64,000 nucleotides of DNA from Acetobacter ascendens (GCF_001766235.1 NZ_CP015164.1:992001-1056000); one strand, 5' to 3'; shown: positions 19,034 to 29,863, numbered from the stretch's first letter. A program made the numbers and translations. The notes: a model not told the origin generated them from the letters alone.

Positions 19034-22000
19034 GGCACAAACGTGCTCTTTCTGACCATAGGAGCCTTAGCATGGACACCAGAGGACAAGAGCAAACCTT
19101 ACCTTGCGCCGCTAATCCTTGTGCCGGTTATTCTAGAGCGCGCCAGCATCAAATCGCCCTTTACGCTGCGTGCGCATAGCGATGAAACTCGCATAAACAC
19201 GACTCTGCTGGAAATGCTGCGCGCGGATTATGATATCCGCATCCCCCTACTAGAGCATGAAAACCTTCCCGAAGACGGTTCTGGACTGGATGTGCCAAAA
19301 ATTATTGAAGCATTTCGGCTTCATCTGCGCCACATTCCGGGTTGGGAAATCCGTGAACATGTTAGCCTGACAACATTAAGTTTTTCAAAATTCTTAATGT
19401 GGAAAGACCTTCTTGAACGGCGGGACAAGCTCGCCACCAACGATGTTGCTAGCCGCCTGTTAAATGGTATCAAAGAGACTGAACAAGATGGCGCAACACC
19501 ATCTGCTGTGTTTGATGCTTCTCAGGATCTTGATACAGCATTGGCCCAAGCTGATCTTGTCTGCCCGATGGAAGCTGATTCATCACAACTCAAAGCTGTG
19601 GCACGCGCCGCTGCGGGCGAAAACTTTGTGCTGATTGGGCCACCCGGAACAGGTAAAAGCCAGACAATTGGCAACATCATTGCCAATACCCTTGCGCAAG
19701 GCCGTACCGTATTATTCGTGGCCGAAAAACGCACTGCACTGGAAGTTGTGCGTAATCGGCTGGAAAAGCTAGGTATTGCCGAATTCTGTCTGGATCTGTT
19801 CTCGCCAAAAGCCAGTAAAATGGGCGTGCTCCAACAATTTCAGACAGCCCAAGCCGCATTGGAAGATTTTCAGCAGGAAGAATACGCACACACAAAACAG
19901 ACACTTGATGCGTTGCGCCTTGAGCTAAATGCTTATGTTCACGCGCTTCATGCCCCTCGCCGAAATGGCTGGACGCCATATCGGGGCATTGGCATGACTT
20001 TGCGTGCGCAAGAAGAAAAAATCGTACGCATTCCCCTTGTATGGGCCAATGCTGATACGCATTCAAAAACAGATTACGACACTCTCGTGCAGGCAGCCGA
20101 AGACCTCGCCACGCTGTATACTCGTATTGGCGATATTGTTGTGTCACCCCAATTGGCTGGGCTTGGGCAGACAGAATGGTCTCCGTTATGGGAGGCTCGG
20201 TGGCTGGATACAGTCAATGCAACATTGTCTGCCTTAGGAGAGCTCCGCAACGCAGTAGATGATATGGGTAAAGCGCTTGCATTAGGGACCGATGATTTAT
20301 CATTTGTGCGCCTTGGCCAGATTGATGCGCTATGTGCACATTTATTACAGCCGCATGCTGCTGGCTGGGCGTTTGGAGATACCGCGCAGGACATTTGCAA
20401 CCAAGTGCTTGCAGAAAAAGAACGTATTGCCCAACATCGCGCTTTGACTGAAGACCTGAATACCCGCTGGAAAGAAAGTGCTGGCATACTTCCTGTGTCT
20501 GACATTCTTGCTGAATGGCGCACGGCAAAGGAAAAATGGCTGATAGCGCGTTCCATGGGGCAAAAAGCCATCCGCAAGCGGTTGAACGAGCATGCCATAG
20601 CCATGCCAGAAGATTGCGAAAGCGATCTGGAAAAGCTGGTGGAACGCCAGACCATTGCCAGCAAGTTGGAGGAAGCTCCGCACAAGGCACATATTGGTGG
20701 CTTATGGCGTGGACTTGATACGGATTTCGATCAGATAAATCTTGTTTTTGAATGGGGCCAACAAGCCAGAAGTCACCTTGGCGAGTGTATGGCGGATACT
20801 GCTGCCCTTCTCTCGGCTCGTACTCACCTCAAAACCTTATTGACCGAAGGGCAAGATCTGCTAGCACCGGGAGGCAGCGTTCATACTGCGCTGACACAGT
20901 ATCGGGCTGCCTTTTCAACACTGGAAGTAGCCTTGAAAACGCTTGCCGAGTGCAGTGCTAGTAATATCAGCGCTTTGGTAAGCCCCAAGGCTCCAGATTG
21001 GCTGCGCGAAACCAACAAAAAACTACAAAACTGGAAAAATTCTGCGCGTGAATTGCGAGATTGGTGCGCGTGGCAACGTGCCTGCCACCATGCAGCACAA
21101 CTGGGCTTAACGCCTTTGGTAACTGCAATTGAGCAAGGCCTGGTTGCGCAGGAAGATGTTCTTTCTGTTTTTGAAGCAAATTATGCCCGTTGGTGGACCA
21201 TGCATGCCGTAAGCGATTCCGCCCTGTTAAGCGGTTTTGTGGCAGCAACGCATGAAGGCCGTATCCTGCGTTTTCGTGAGCTTGATGAAAAACTGAAGAA
21301 CCTTGCGATACGGTTGATACGTGCACGCTTGGCAGGAAAAATTCCGGGGGAAACCGAACGGCAGCACGACCCCGAATATAAAATATTAACCCGCGAAATT
21401 GCAAAAAAAACGCGCCACCTTCCGGTACGCCAATTGGCTGAGAAAATGCCCAGTGCCCTACGGACTTTAACGCCTTGCCTGATGATGAGCCCTCTTTCAG
21501 TGGCTCAATATCTGCCAGCAGATGCAGAACCTTTCGATCTGGTGATTTTTGATGAAGCCTCCCAGATTGCAACATGGGATGCCATTGGCGCTATTGGCCG
21601 GGGGAAACAGGTTATTGTTGTAGGAGACCCCAAGCAGCTTCCGCCAACCGATTTTTTTGTAGCCGGCAAAGCGGCTGACGATATTGCAACATCTGATGAA
21701 ATAACTGACCTTGATTCCATTCTCGATGAATGTCTTGGAGCAGGCATTCCTGCCATTAGTCTGGAATGGCATTATCGAAGCCGGCATGAAAGCCTGATCG
21801 CCTTTTCTAACCAGACATATTATGGCGGCAACCTTGTTACCTTCCCCTCACCTGTCACGTCCGATCAGGCTGTATCGTTCCGTTTCGTGCCCAAAGGTGT
21901 TTACGAACCCGGACGCAACGGGTCCCACACCAACCCTATAGAAGCACGTATGGTGGTTGCGGAAGCTATAAAAATCATACGTGATGGGCGCGAACGCTCG

Positions 22001-23488
22001 GTTGGTATCGTCACCTTTAATGGTGAGCAGCAAAAACTGATTGTTGATTTGCTAGAAGCGGAAGTTCGCAAAGATCCAAGTCTTGAAAGATTTACGGGTG
22101 ATGCCGCGCCAGAGCCTCTGCTTGTAAAAAATCTAGAAAATATTCAGGGTGAAGAGCGTGATGTCATGTTATTCTCCTTAACTTATGGTCCTGATATTAC
22201 AGGCAAGATTTCCATGAACTTCGGCCCCCTTAACCGGGAGGGCGGTGAACGACGGCTGAATGTTGCCATCACCCGTGCCAGAGAGCAGTTGATTGTGTTC
22301 GGTTCACTCCGTGGAGATCAAATTGCCATTGAGCGAACACGTGCCGCAGGTGTGCGTGATTTGCGCCGCTTCCTGCTATTTGCTGAACGTGGCGCAACCG
22401 CACTGGCAGGCGCACATGAAGGGTCCGTGGGCGGTTATGACAGCATATTTGAAGTTGAAGTTGCCACCATGCTGCGCGCCAAGGGATGGAACGTTACAAC
22501 GCAAATTGGCGTATCTGGATTCCGTATTGATCTGGGCGTGATAGACCCTGATCTGCCCACCACATTTTTGGCCGGTATTGAATGTGACGGGACAACTTAT
22601 CACCGCAGTGCTACTGCCCGTGATCGGGATAGACTGCGGCAAGCTGTGCTCGAAAACCTTGGCTGGAACATCCTCCGTATCTGGTCCACAGACTGGTGGA
22701 CCAATGCACCGCGTGAAGTGGAACGGATTGACCACGCCTTGAATGGTTTTTTGGAAGAAACCCGCAAAAAACGTGCTGAACAAGCAGAACACGATGCGGC
22801 AATGGCGGCTACGAGCCATAACGAAATTTCCCCCGATATAGAGGATATTTCAGATCACCCTCTCGACGCGCAGCAGGCAGAACCAACCCCGGAAACAGCA
22901 CCACCAGAAGCGCTAGCAATATCTGCACCACCAGCAGAACCTCTTTATGCCAAAGCACCTACTGAGGATGTTGTATCTCCTACTCAAAAACCGGTTATTG
23001 ATCCCTCCCGTTTTAATCAAGAAGATTATCTTCCAACCTTAACACAACTCATTCGTCAGATTGTGGATGAGGCAGGTGTTATGCGTGAAGACGTGCTAAT
23101 TCAGACACTCTCGCGTGATCATGGCTTCGCACGGGTGGGCAGAGAAATACGCGAGCGCATTCAAAGCGCTGTTCCTGCATCACTTGGCCGCACCGAGGAA
23201 AGTGTTGGTGCTTTCCTGTGGTCAGAGCGCCTTCCTGTGACTTCACGCTTGCCTTTGGCTTCGTGCACTTCAGAAAAAAACGTAGATCCAGCCAAGGTGC
23301 CCCTGCCTGCTCTTGTTGACCTTGCCTGCCGCGCTATTGCGATTGACTGCCCTGATGATGAAGCCATTACGCGTATGCGTGATGCCTGCGGTATGAGCCG
23401 AATGGGGCAAGCAACGCGCGCACGCTTTGCTGAAGCTTTGCAAGAAGCACGTCAGATGAATGGTAATCAAAGTGAGGTATTATTCTAA
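19034..23488 (+). pseudogene. DUF4011-type helicase-nuclease, 3' part (residues 527-2010)
   Basis: Continues the gene cut at 16069. It resumes GTNVLFLTIGALAW, the conserved block after DUF4011. Walker A GPPGTGKS lies at about 728-735, Walker B VIFDEASQ near 1366, helicase motif VGDPKQLPP near 1389 and SF1 motif VAITRAREQL near 1605. A Vsr/MTES_1575-like PD-(D/E)xK nuclease follows at about 1660-1760 (FRIDLGV, then GIECDG, with a WNILRIWSTDWW tail), then a proline- and acid-rich linker and a DUF3320-like domain (about 1855-1930). All motifs look intact, so the IS is the only visible lesion. A GTG at 19043 could start this part alone, but no ribosome site supports that. Role is unproven; nucleic-acid helicase plus nuclease suggests phage or plasmid restriction. 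Confidence 0.9.
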
Positions 23489-23630
23489 AATATCAGCACC
23501 TTACGCAGCTACCATTGGGTAGCTGTGCTGCAGGATATACGGCAGTTATTGAAAGATACTGGATCAGGCCCCATCATCCCCAATACTGCCGGGCTTGCGC
23601 ACCATTCAAACTAGATTACTCATATCAGTA

Positions 23631-24397
23631 TCAGTTGCCGATATGGGCATTATCAAGCTTATCGCCGCGGCCAAATAGCTTGTTGCGCAATGTTCCCGGC
23701 TGGTAAGCTGTTTTATAGCGGCCTCGTTTCTGAAGTTCAGGAATAATAAGGTCTACAATGTCCTCAAACGTTTCGGGGGCTACTGCATAGGCAAGATTGA
23801 ACCCATCAATGCCTGTTTCTTCCATCCACGCTTCCATCTGGTCAGCAATTTCGGTAGGGCTGCCAACAATTGTAACCCCCATGCCCCCGATTGCCGCGTG
23901 CCGCGCCAGTTCACCCACTGTCCATATCTTGTCTGGGTTAAGTATAGTCAGAGAATCAATGGCGGAATTAATAGCATCATTTCGCACGTGCCTTATGGGG
24001 GCATCAAGTTCGTACTGCGAAAAATCAACGCCAGTCCATCCCGACAAAAGTGTTAATGCTCCTTCCAAACTGATATACCGTTTATAATCTTCATATTTTT
24101 CCCATGCGGCCTTTCGCGTTGGTGCCGTGATAATAGTTAACAAAGAGAAAATAAGTGGATCTTCTGCGCGGCGCCCTTGAAGTCTGGCTTGGTTGCGTAT
24201 GCTGGCAACCGTTTTGCCAACAATTTGCTGAGATGGCCCTGCAATAAAAACACATTCTGCATGGGCTCCGGCAAACTGTTGCCCTCGTTTAGAGGCCCCA
24301 GCCTGAAATAGCACAGGCGTGCGTTAAGGTGATGGTTCTGACAAATGAATGGCATCTACTGTGAAATATTTACCATCATGGCGCACCGGATGCACTC
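23631..24397 (-). pseudogene. NtaA/DszA-type flavin monooxygenase remnant with in-frame stop
   Basis: C-terminal half of a flavin-dependent, LLM-class monooxygenase of the NtaA/SnaA/DszA group (usually about 440 aa). From the IS edge it reads VRHDGKYFTVDAIHLSEPSP, hits TAA at 24324-24326, then continues in the same frame RTPVLFQAGASKRGQQFA to a stop at 23631. Relatives usually have Gln at this stop, so a CAA-to-TAA change is likely. The N-terminal half is missing beyond the IS at 24400. Such enzymes use FMNH2 on small organosulfur or amino-polycarboxylate compounds. Dead through truncation and nonsense mutation. Confidence 0.85.
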
Positions 24398-24399
24398 TA

Positions 24400-25243
24400 G
24401 GGCCTGTTAGCACTTGATCCAGTCTGCGGCTGCAGCGATGTGTATGACGGCCAGGAACGACGCTGCGGTTTTCTCGTATCTGGTTGCAACAGCACGCCAC
24501 TCCTTGAGACGGGCCCAGAGGTTCTCGACCAGGTGCCGACACCGATAGACCCATCTGGGGCAGGCAACCGGCGCATCGCGTCGTTTTGCGGGAATGGCCG
24601 GTCGGGCTCCCATGTCCCAGATACGTTCACGGAAGGCGTCCGAGGCATAGCCCTTGTCCGCCACCACCCACAAAGGAATGGCGGGAAGGCTATCGAGCAT
24701 ATCTGGAGCCAGCGGCAGTTCATGGGCCTGGCCGGGCGCCAGGGCAAAACCAACAGCCTTTCCATGCCCGTCTGCTATCACGCAGACTTTTGTGCCATAG
24801 CCGCCGCGAGAGCGGCCAAGTGCTTCACGATGGTCTCGCTCTTCAAAAGAGCCCCCTTTTTTGGGGCTCCCGCCGCCTTGTGGTGAGCTCTGATATTCGT
24901 GCCATCCAGAAAAGTCATGCCGAGTGCTACTCCCTGTTGTTCCTGAACCAGTGCGAGCAGGCGTTCCCACACACCCAGCTTCGCCCAGCGGATGAAAAGC
25001 TGCGCCGCTCGCCACCATGGACCCAGTTCAGCGGGGATGCTCCGCCATTTCGCGCCATTCTCATGACGCCAGAAAATTGCTGCTATCGTACGCCGCAGAT
25101 CATGGGGCGGCGTCTTGCCCCTTGGGCGAACCGCCTCAATCAGAGGTTCCCAGATCGCCCCATGTCTCGTCCGTAAAGGTGCCTGTTCTGTCTCCTTCTT
25201 TCATCCCTACAATATGGGAAGAAATTCAAGATCTAACAGGCCC
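24400..25243 (-). mobile_element. IS5-family element (frameshift type), copy 2, itself mutated
   Basis: Same element as at 10403 but 844 bp, with TA on both sides. It joins a monooxygenase fragment on its left to a TetR fragment on its right. Neither gene continues on the other side, so DNA next to the element was lost. Confidence 0.9.
24407..25204 (-). pseudogene. IS5-family transposase with 1-bp insertion in orfA
   Basis: OrfA would start at 25204 (ATGAAAGAAGG), but a C-run at 25158-25161 has four bases where the other two copies have three. The frame is lost about 14 codons in. The orfB frame (24407-25018) is unchanged. This copy should not make a working transposase. Confidence 0.87.
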
Positions 25244-25245
25244 TA

Positions 25246-25540
25246 GCGTTTGTCTTACACAACCATCTTCTAACACAAGTCCTTCAAGTGGCTTTGCCAG
25301 CTTCCGGCACTCGTCTGTTATAACTGCAACAAACAGTCCTTCTTTACCACCAAAGCGCTCATATATGTTGCGTCGTGATCCCCCTACTTTTTGGATCACC
25401 ATGTCCATGGAAGTGGCTTCATAACCATGTTCAAGGAAAAGGTTTGTGGCAGAATCCTTTAGCTTTTTCAGCCGTTCAGCCCCCTTGGGACGTAACCTTT
25501 TTTCTGATGATACAGAATATTGGGGGCTAGAAGACATCAT
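25246..25540 (-). pseudogene. TetR-family regulator, N-terminal fragment
   Basis: About 98 residues from ATG 25540, which follows AAGGAG in the minus strand; a GTG at 25561 overlaps that site and is a poor start. It contains the TetR_N helix-turn-helix (ATNLFLEHGYEATSMDMVIQ, then KVGGSRRNIYERFGGKEGLF) and the start of the ligand domain, cut by the IS at 25243. DNA binding might survive, but dimerisation would not. Its operator lies immediately upstream at 25562-25594. Confidence 0.88.
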
Positions 25541-25561
25541 AAACAAAAACCACTCCTTCAC

Positions 25562-25594
25562 ATTTTAGATATGGTATTATACCGTACCTAAAAT
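25562..25594. promoter_or_regulatory. Palindromic operator, probably for the TetR protein
   Basis: ATTTTAG (25562-25568) and CTAAAAT (25588-25594) flank a central GGTATTATACC (25573-25583), all symmetric about 25578. Its position just before the TetR start suggests autoregulation and possibly control of the divergent adenine deaminase 230 bp away. Confidence 0.7.
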
Positions 25595-25823
25595 GCAATA
25601 GATAAATTGCTTATCTGCCACCTATAGCCATTCGTAATGTATGGGCTTTCATGCACCCGCCCCTTTTAAATTTCATAGATTTCAAAACATTATTATATAT
25701 TCGCCTTATATCATAATATTTTTAATTACATCTGGTGATATATGCGGCAATGGTCTTCATCTGCCGCTGCTGCAAATATATAGAGCAACTTGTCAAATGG
25801 TCGCAGAATGATAATAATACACC

Positions 25824-26846
25824 ATGGTACACGATACATTCATCACCAATATTCCCAAAGCGGAACTACATCTACATATCGAAGGAAGCCTAGAGCCGGA
25901 GCTGATGTTCCGACTAGCTAAGCGCAACCGGATATCAATTCCTTTCCAATCTGTTGAAGATGTCAAAAAGGCTTATAATTTTAACAATCTTCAGGATTTT
26001 CTAGATATCTATTATGCTGGCGCTTCTGTTTTGCAAACTGCAGAAGATTTTCATGATCTGGCCACTGCCTATTTTGCACGTGCCGCAGCAGATGGCGTGA
26101 CCCATACAGAAATCTTTTTTGATCCGCAAACGCACACAACACGGGGCATTCCCTTTGATGTGGTGATGGAAGGCCTACTATCTGGAATTGCAGAAGCAAA
26201 GGCCCAACATGGCATAAGCGTTCTGCTTATTATGTGCTTCTTGCGTCATCTGGACGAAGACTCTGCGTTTGCAACCTTTAAGTCAGCAGAAAAATGGATC
26301 CCTCATATCTCTGGCGTTGGCCTTGATTCATCTGAACTAGGCCACCCTCCTTCAAAATTTGCACGTGTTTTTGCCGCTGCTGGAAGTGCCGGCCTCATGC
26401 GAGTTGCACATGCGGGAGAGGAAGGTCCGCCATCTTATGTGGTGGAAGCCTTGGACTTGCTGAATATTAATCGTCTTGATCATGGTAATCGTGCATTGGA
26501 AGATGCCGCCCTAACGGCACGTCTGGCCCGAGAAGCGATGACACTAACGGTCTGCCCTTTGTCTAATCTGAAACTGTGCGTTGTAGATAATCTGAATAAC
26601 CACCCAGTAAACCGCATGCTGGATGCTGGATTGCGTGTCACCATCAATTCAGATGATCCTGCGTATTTTGGTGGATATATAAACGATAACTTCCGAGCAT
26701 TAGTGGCCGCAGGAAAAGTGTCGCGCGAAGACATTATCACTCTGGCCCGAAATAGTTTTCTGGGCTCGTTTCTGAAGGATGAGGATCTCGCAACACAAAT
26801 TGAGGCACTCAACACTTTTGTTGCAGCACACACTGTAAGCCACTGA
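25824..26846 (+). CDS. Adenine deaminase (adenosine deaminase family)
   Basis: 340-aa zinc amidohydrolase, purine salvage. Metal ligands are His16 and His18 in AELHLHIEG, the His of RVAHAGEEG with the catalytic Glu, and Asp-Asp in TINSDDPAYFGG. The FFDPQTHTTRGI and SSELGHPPSKF blocks are typical of the adenine-deaminase branch rather than true adenosine deaminase. Cytoplasmic, intact, normal length. It stands alone after a 230-bp AT-rich leader that contains the operator of the decayed TetR gene. A hairpin follows the stop. Substrate (adenine versus adenosine) is inferred from family motifs. Confidence 0.9.
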   Translation: MVHDTFITNIPKAELHLHIEGSLEPELMFRLAKRNRISIPFQSVEDVKKAYNFNNLQDFLDIYYAGASVLQTAEDFHDLATAYFARAAADGVTHTEIFFDPQTHTTRGIPFDVVMEGLLSGIAEAKAQHGISVLLIMCFLRHLDEDSAFATFKSAEKWIPHISGVGLDSSELGHPPSKFARVFAAAGSAGLMRVAHAGEEGPPSYVVEALDLLNINRLDHGNRALEDAALTARLAREAMTLTVCPLSNLKLCVVDNLNNHPVNRMLDAGLRVTINSDDPAYFGGYINDNFRALVAAGKVSREDIITLARNSFLGSFLKDEDLATQIEALNTFVAAHTVSH

Positions 26847-26863
26847 AATAAACAAAAAGACAA

Positions 26864-26914
26864 GCCGGAAAATACCTTTTCGTTCACAACGGTTATCGGC
26901 AGGTATTTTCCGGC
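26864..26914. terminator. Hairpin downstream of adenine deaminase
   Basis: GCCGGAAAATACCT (26864-26877) pairs perfectly with AGGTATTTTCCGGC (26901-26914), with a 23-nt loop. There is no clean T-run, so termination strength is uncertain. Confidence 0.6.
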
Positions 26915-26991
26915 ATAAAAGGCTATTTTATATTCAGTCTCAACTGGCATTGGGTAATCCCCCCATTTTTAGTGGGGTGCTGAATGAGAAT

Positions 26992-27819
26992 TCAGGCAGC
27001 TGTTTTTAGTTTCTGGGCGGGGGGTAGCCCGCTGTTCCCCATGTTGGGTCTGTCATGGTTATATGTCCAGAGCCATTGTGTTGCGACCTCCTGCACGTCC
27101 TGAATGCTTTCAAACAGATACTGCTCCAGCCATTCCTGCCGGACAGTTCTGTTGTAGCGTTCAATATAGGCGTTCTGCTGCGGATTACCCGGTTGCGTAT
27201 AGATCAGGGTAATCCCCTGTTTTTCGGCCCATGAAACCAGCGTATGACTGACATATTCAGGGCCATTATCCATTCGGATGGCTTCTGGCCTGCCACGCCA
27301 CTCCATAACCTGTTCCAGACAGCGGACAACCCGACAGGCTGGCAGGGAAAAATCAACCTCGATCGCCAGTCCTTCACGATTGAAGTCATCCAGAATGTTC
27401 AGGAGCCGAAAAGCACGTCCATCCATCAGCCTGTCCGCCATAAAATCCATGGACCAGACCCTGTTGGGAAGGGCCGGAACCGACAGCTTTTCTGGCTTTT
27501 CGCGAACCAGACGCTTGCGGGGTTTAATCCGCAGGTTGAGTTCCTGTTCCCGATAGATCCGATAAACCCGCTTATGATTCCAGAGCTGTCCCTGCACATT
27601 GCGCAGATACAGGAAACACAGACCAAATCCCCATCTCCTGTGAGCCTGGGTCAGTCCCACCAGAAGAGCGGCAATCCTGTCGTTCTCCGCTGCCAGTCGC
27701 GGACGATAGCGAAAGCAGGCCTCGGATATCCCAAAAATCCGACAGGCCAGCGCAATGCTGACCCCATGATGCGCCACAGCTTGTGCGGCCAGTTCCCGGC
27801 GCTGGGCTGGCCGCTTCAT
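26992..27819 (-). CDS. IS3-family transposase OrfB
   Basis: 275 aa from [13 protein letters not shown]. Integrase core with [10 protein letters not shown] (Asp), [11 protein letters not shown] (Asp) and [19 protein letters not shown] (Glu). The start overlaps the end of orfA by a few bases at a GGAAAAAAATGA sequence suited to -1 frameshifting, the normal way the OrfAB fusion is made. Intact. Confidence 0.92.
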   Translation of the reverse strand: MKRPAQRRELAAQAVAHHGVSIALACRIFGISEACFRYRPRLAAENDRIAALLVGLTQAHRRWGFGLCFLYLRNVQGQLWNHKRVYRIYREQELNLRIKPRKRLVREKPEKLSVPALPNRVWSMDFMADRLMDGRAFRLLNILDDFNREGLAIEVDFSLPACRVVRCLEQVMEWRGRPEAIRMDNGPEYVSHTLVSWAEKQGITLIYTQPGNPQQNAYIERYNRTVRQEWLEQYLFESIQDVQEVATQWLWTYNHDRPNMGNSGLPPAQKLKTAA

Positions 27820-28079
27820 TTTTTTCCAAGGGCTTCCTTCAGGATATCCGTCTGCATGCTCAAATCCGCATACATGCGCTTCAGCCGACGGTTCTCCTCT
27901 TCCAAAGCCTTCATCTGACTGATCATCGAAGCATCCATGCCGCCATATTTCGCGCGCCACCGGTAAAACGTGGCGTTGCTAATCCCATGCTCCCGGCACA
28001 GGTCAGGAACCGGGACACCGCCCTCAGCCTGGCGGATCACACCCATGATCTGGGCGTCAGTAAAGCGATCACTCTTCAT
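27816..28079 (-). CDS. IS3-family transposase OrfA
   Basis: 87 aa from [20 protein letters not shown], with GAGGAG six bases upstream of the ATG. Helix-turn-helix of HTH_Tnp_1 type ([20 protein letters not shown]), then a coiled coil ([19 protein letters not shown]). Ends LGKK at TGA, overlapping OrfB. Confidence 0.92.
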   Translation of the reverse strand: MKSDRFTDAQIMGVIRQAEGGVPVPDLCREHGISNATFYRWRAKYGGMDASMISQMKALEEENRRLKRMYADLSMQTDILKEALGKK

Positions 28080-28240
28080 CAGAATCTCCTCAATTCTTAC
28101 GCTGAGAAAATTCTCATTCAAAAGCCACTCTTTTTATGGGGGGATTACCATTGCACAAATTTGATATCAGCATTTCATCCTATTCTGTAATTCTGCTTTG
28201 CTCTTATCAAAAGATAAGTTACAAACTGCCTCACCAAAAA

Positions 28241-28495
28241 CCACGATGGCCCCGCGCGAGCGGGTTAATAGGGAACACCGTCAGCATCTGGTCTTATCGT
28301 TTTTTTCAGATGCCTAGTCGGGGCTGCTCCCGCAACTGTAAGCGGTAGCCGCTGGTTCGTTCACGGATAACGTGAACCACTGTCTCCAAATGGAGATGGG
28401 AAGGTAGAGCCAAGCGGTTCTGATCCGCAAGCCAGGAGACCTGCCATCGTTCAGCCACCATACCGTCGGGCGGGATGTACCGAAGGTGGGGGAAG
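28241..28495 (+). promoter_or_regulatory. Cobalamin (B12) riboswitch
   Basis: Conserved core elements in order: GGGAACAC at 28271, CGGGGCTGCTCCCGCAACTG around 28319-28340, AAGCGG, ATGGGAAGG near 28396, and the B12 box GCCAGGAGACCTGCC at 28431-28445. A downstream CCACC (about 28458) can pair with GGTGGGGG (28484-28492), which is also the ribosome site of the next small ORF, so control is likely at translation initiation. It reads toward the small ORF at 28501 and the Rieske oxygenase at 28736. B12 should repress. Confidence 0.92.
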
Positions 28496-28500
28496 TTACT

Positions 28501-28581
28501 ATGTCCAACTGCCTTACCTCGTATGCTGCAATATCTTCTACAGTCTGGTGCTTTGCCAGTTATCTGTGCAGGATAGTGTAA
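28501..28581 (+). CDS. 26-codon ORF directly under the B12 riboswitch
   Basis: ATG 28501 follows GGTGGGGGAAG at good spacing, inside the riboswitch expression platform. It encodes a short, Cys- and aromatic-containing peptide (MSNCLTSYAAISSTVWCF...) ending at TAA. I recognise no family. It may be a leader peptide, a genuine small protein, or the stub of a longer B12-regulated gene that has been lost. The 154 bp from here to the Rieske gene hold no other clear ORF. Confidence 0.4.
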   Translation: MSNCLTSYAAISSTVWCFASYLCRIV

Positions 28582-28735
28582 ATAAACCCCTTTTTCCCCT
28601 GTCAGTACATCTATTCCAAAAGAGCATCATTTAGTGATGCGGCTTTGGATGACATTTGTCTGCTGATACGTACAGAACGGCAAGCATTATCAATTCTTAT
28701 TGCCTTACTCTTTCGTTTCCAGCAGGCCTTAATGA

Positions 28736-29863
28736 ATGGCCCAAACAATGCAAAATGGATTCCGCGCAGCCGGTTCAAACACCGTCGATCTCAAACAAAC
28801 TGATTTAAGACGCGTCAAAAGTAATCCAAACTTCTGGTATCCTCTCGCATGGTCGCGCGAAGTAAAACGCGGAAAGGCCCTCGATGTTGTTTTTGCCGGG
28901 CATCATATTGTTATTGTCCGCCCGCTCACTGGGCTACCTTATGCCCTAGATGGACTTTGCCCTCATCGCCAAGTGCTCCTTGGTAAGGGAGACGTGCATA
29001 ACAACCTCATCACCTGTATGGCGCATGGCATAACATTTAACCGCGAGGGACAATCTGTTGCACCAAACCCCCAGCCCGGAGCAACCTGCCTTAAGCTGAA
29101 AACATGGGCATGTCAGGAAAAAGGCGGCCTTCTTTTTGTGTTTATGGGAGACCAAACACTTGCCAACACCGTACCGTTGCCTAACTTTCCGCGGGTAAGC
29201 GACAGGCATTACCGGACGCGCCGTTTCGGACAGGTGGTGAATTGCCATTACAGTTTTATGCATGAAAACCTCATGGATATGAATCATCAAGTTTTGCACA
29301 GCAAACTTGTGGGCAAGATGAAACCGCGTTTTCTTGGCATGGAGAGTGGAGAAAATTTTGTTGAAGCGCGTTACACCTTTGCCAGAACAGGAGGCAAGCA
29401 GCCTATTAGTGAAGCACTGATTTATGGCCAAAGGCGGCGCGATGGCCGTGACTTTGCTTATCGTGATATCATGACCATTCGTACTCAATATCCTTATCAA
29501 ACTCTCAGGATCGAAACGCAGGGCATTGATGAACCCGTTATGGAGCTATGGATTTCCTACGTTCCGCAAGATAGCGAAGAACTGACCAATCGTGTTTTTG
29601 GTTTGCTCTCTATCCGACGATTAAAAGTGCCCCTATTGCTAGATCTGGCATGGCCATTACTTATTGCTTTTACAGAACGTGTCTTTTTCGAAGATCGTGA
29701 AATTGTGGAGCTTGAGCAGCGCGCATGGAAAGATCTTGGCGGTGATCATAACGCCGAGGTTTTTCCGGTTATTCTGGCACTAAGGCAACTTTTGCGTGCA
29801 CGAGGTATCTCGCCTGATACTGGAGGACTGAATCATGATACTCAAAAACGTGCATCTTCATAA
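28736..29863 (+). CDS. Rieske non-heme iron oxygenase, alpha-type
   Basis: 375 aa. The N-terminal Rieske domain binds a 2Fe-2S cluster through Cys75, His77, Cys94 and His97 (CPH...CMAHG). The C-terminal catalytic domain has the mononuclear iron triad candidates Asp181, His184 and His188 (NLMDMNHQVLH). It belongs to the vanillate O-demethylase/pheophorbide oxygenase-like type that works with a separate reductase; none is encoded nearby. The substrate is unknown. An ATG at 28748 is an alternative start. It lies about 240 bp after a cobalamin riboswitch with no terminator obvious in between, so B12-dependent expression is possible. That link is inferred from position only. Confidence 0.85.
   Translation: MAQTMQNGFRAAGSNTVDLKQTDLRRVKSNPNFWYPLAWSREVKRGKALDVVFAGHHIVIVRPLTGLPYALDGLCPHRQVLLGKGDVHNNLITCMAHGITFNREGQSVAPNPQPGATCLKLKTWACQEKGGLLFVFMGDQTLANTVPLPNFPRVSDRHYRTRRFGQVVNCHYSFMHENLMDMNHQVLHSKLVGKMKPRFLGMESGENFVEARYTFARTGGKQPISEALIYGQRRRDGRDFAYRDIMTIRTQYPYQTLRIETQGIDEPVMELWISYVPQDSEELTNRVFGLLSIRRLKVPLLLDLAWPLLIAFTERVFFEDREIVELEQRAWKDLGGDHNAEVFPVILALRQLLRARGISPDTGGLNHDTQKRASS

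Larger units (their letters stand above)
26953..28149 (-). mobile_element. IS3-family element (IS407-like), 1,197 bp
   Basis: Ends GGTAATCCCCCCAT and the matching complement, flanked by a perfect 4-bp duplication ATTG (26949-26952, 28150-28153). This is a clean insertion in the intergenic region between adenine deaminase and the cobalamin riboswitch. Only one copy is seen here. Confidence 0.93.
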
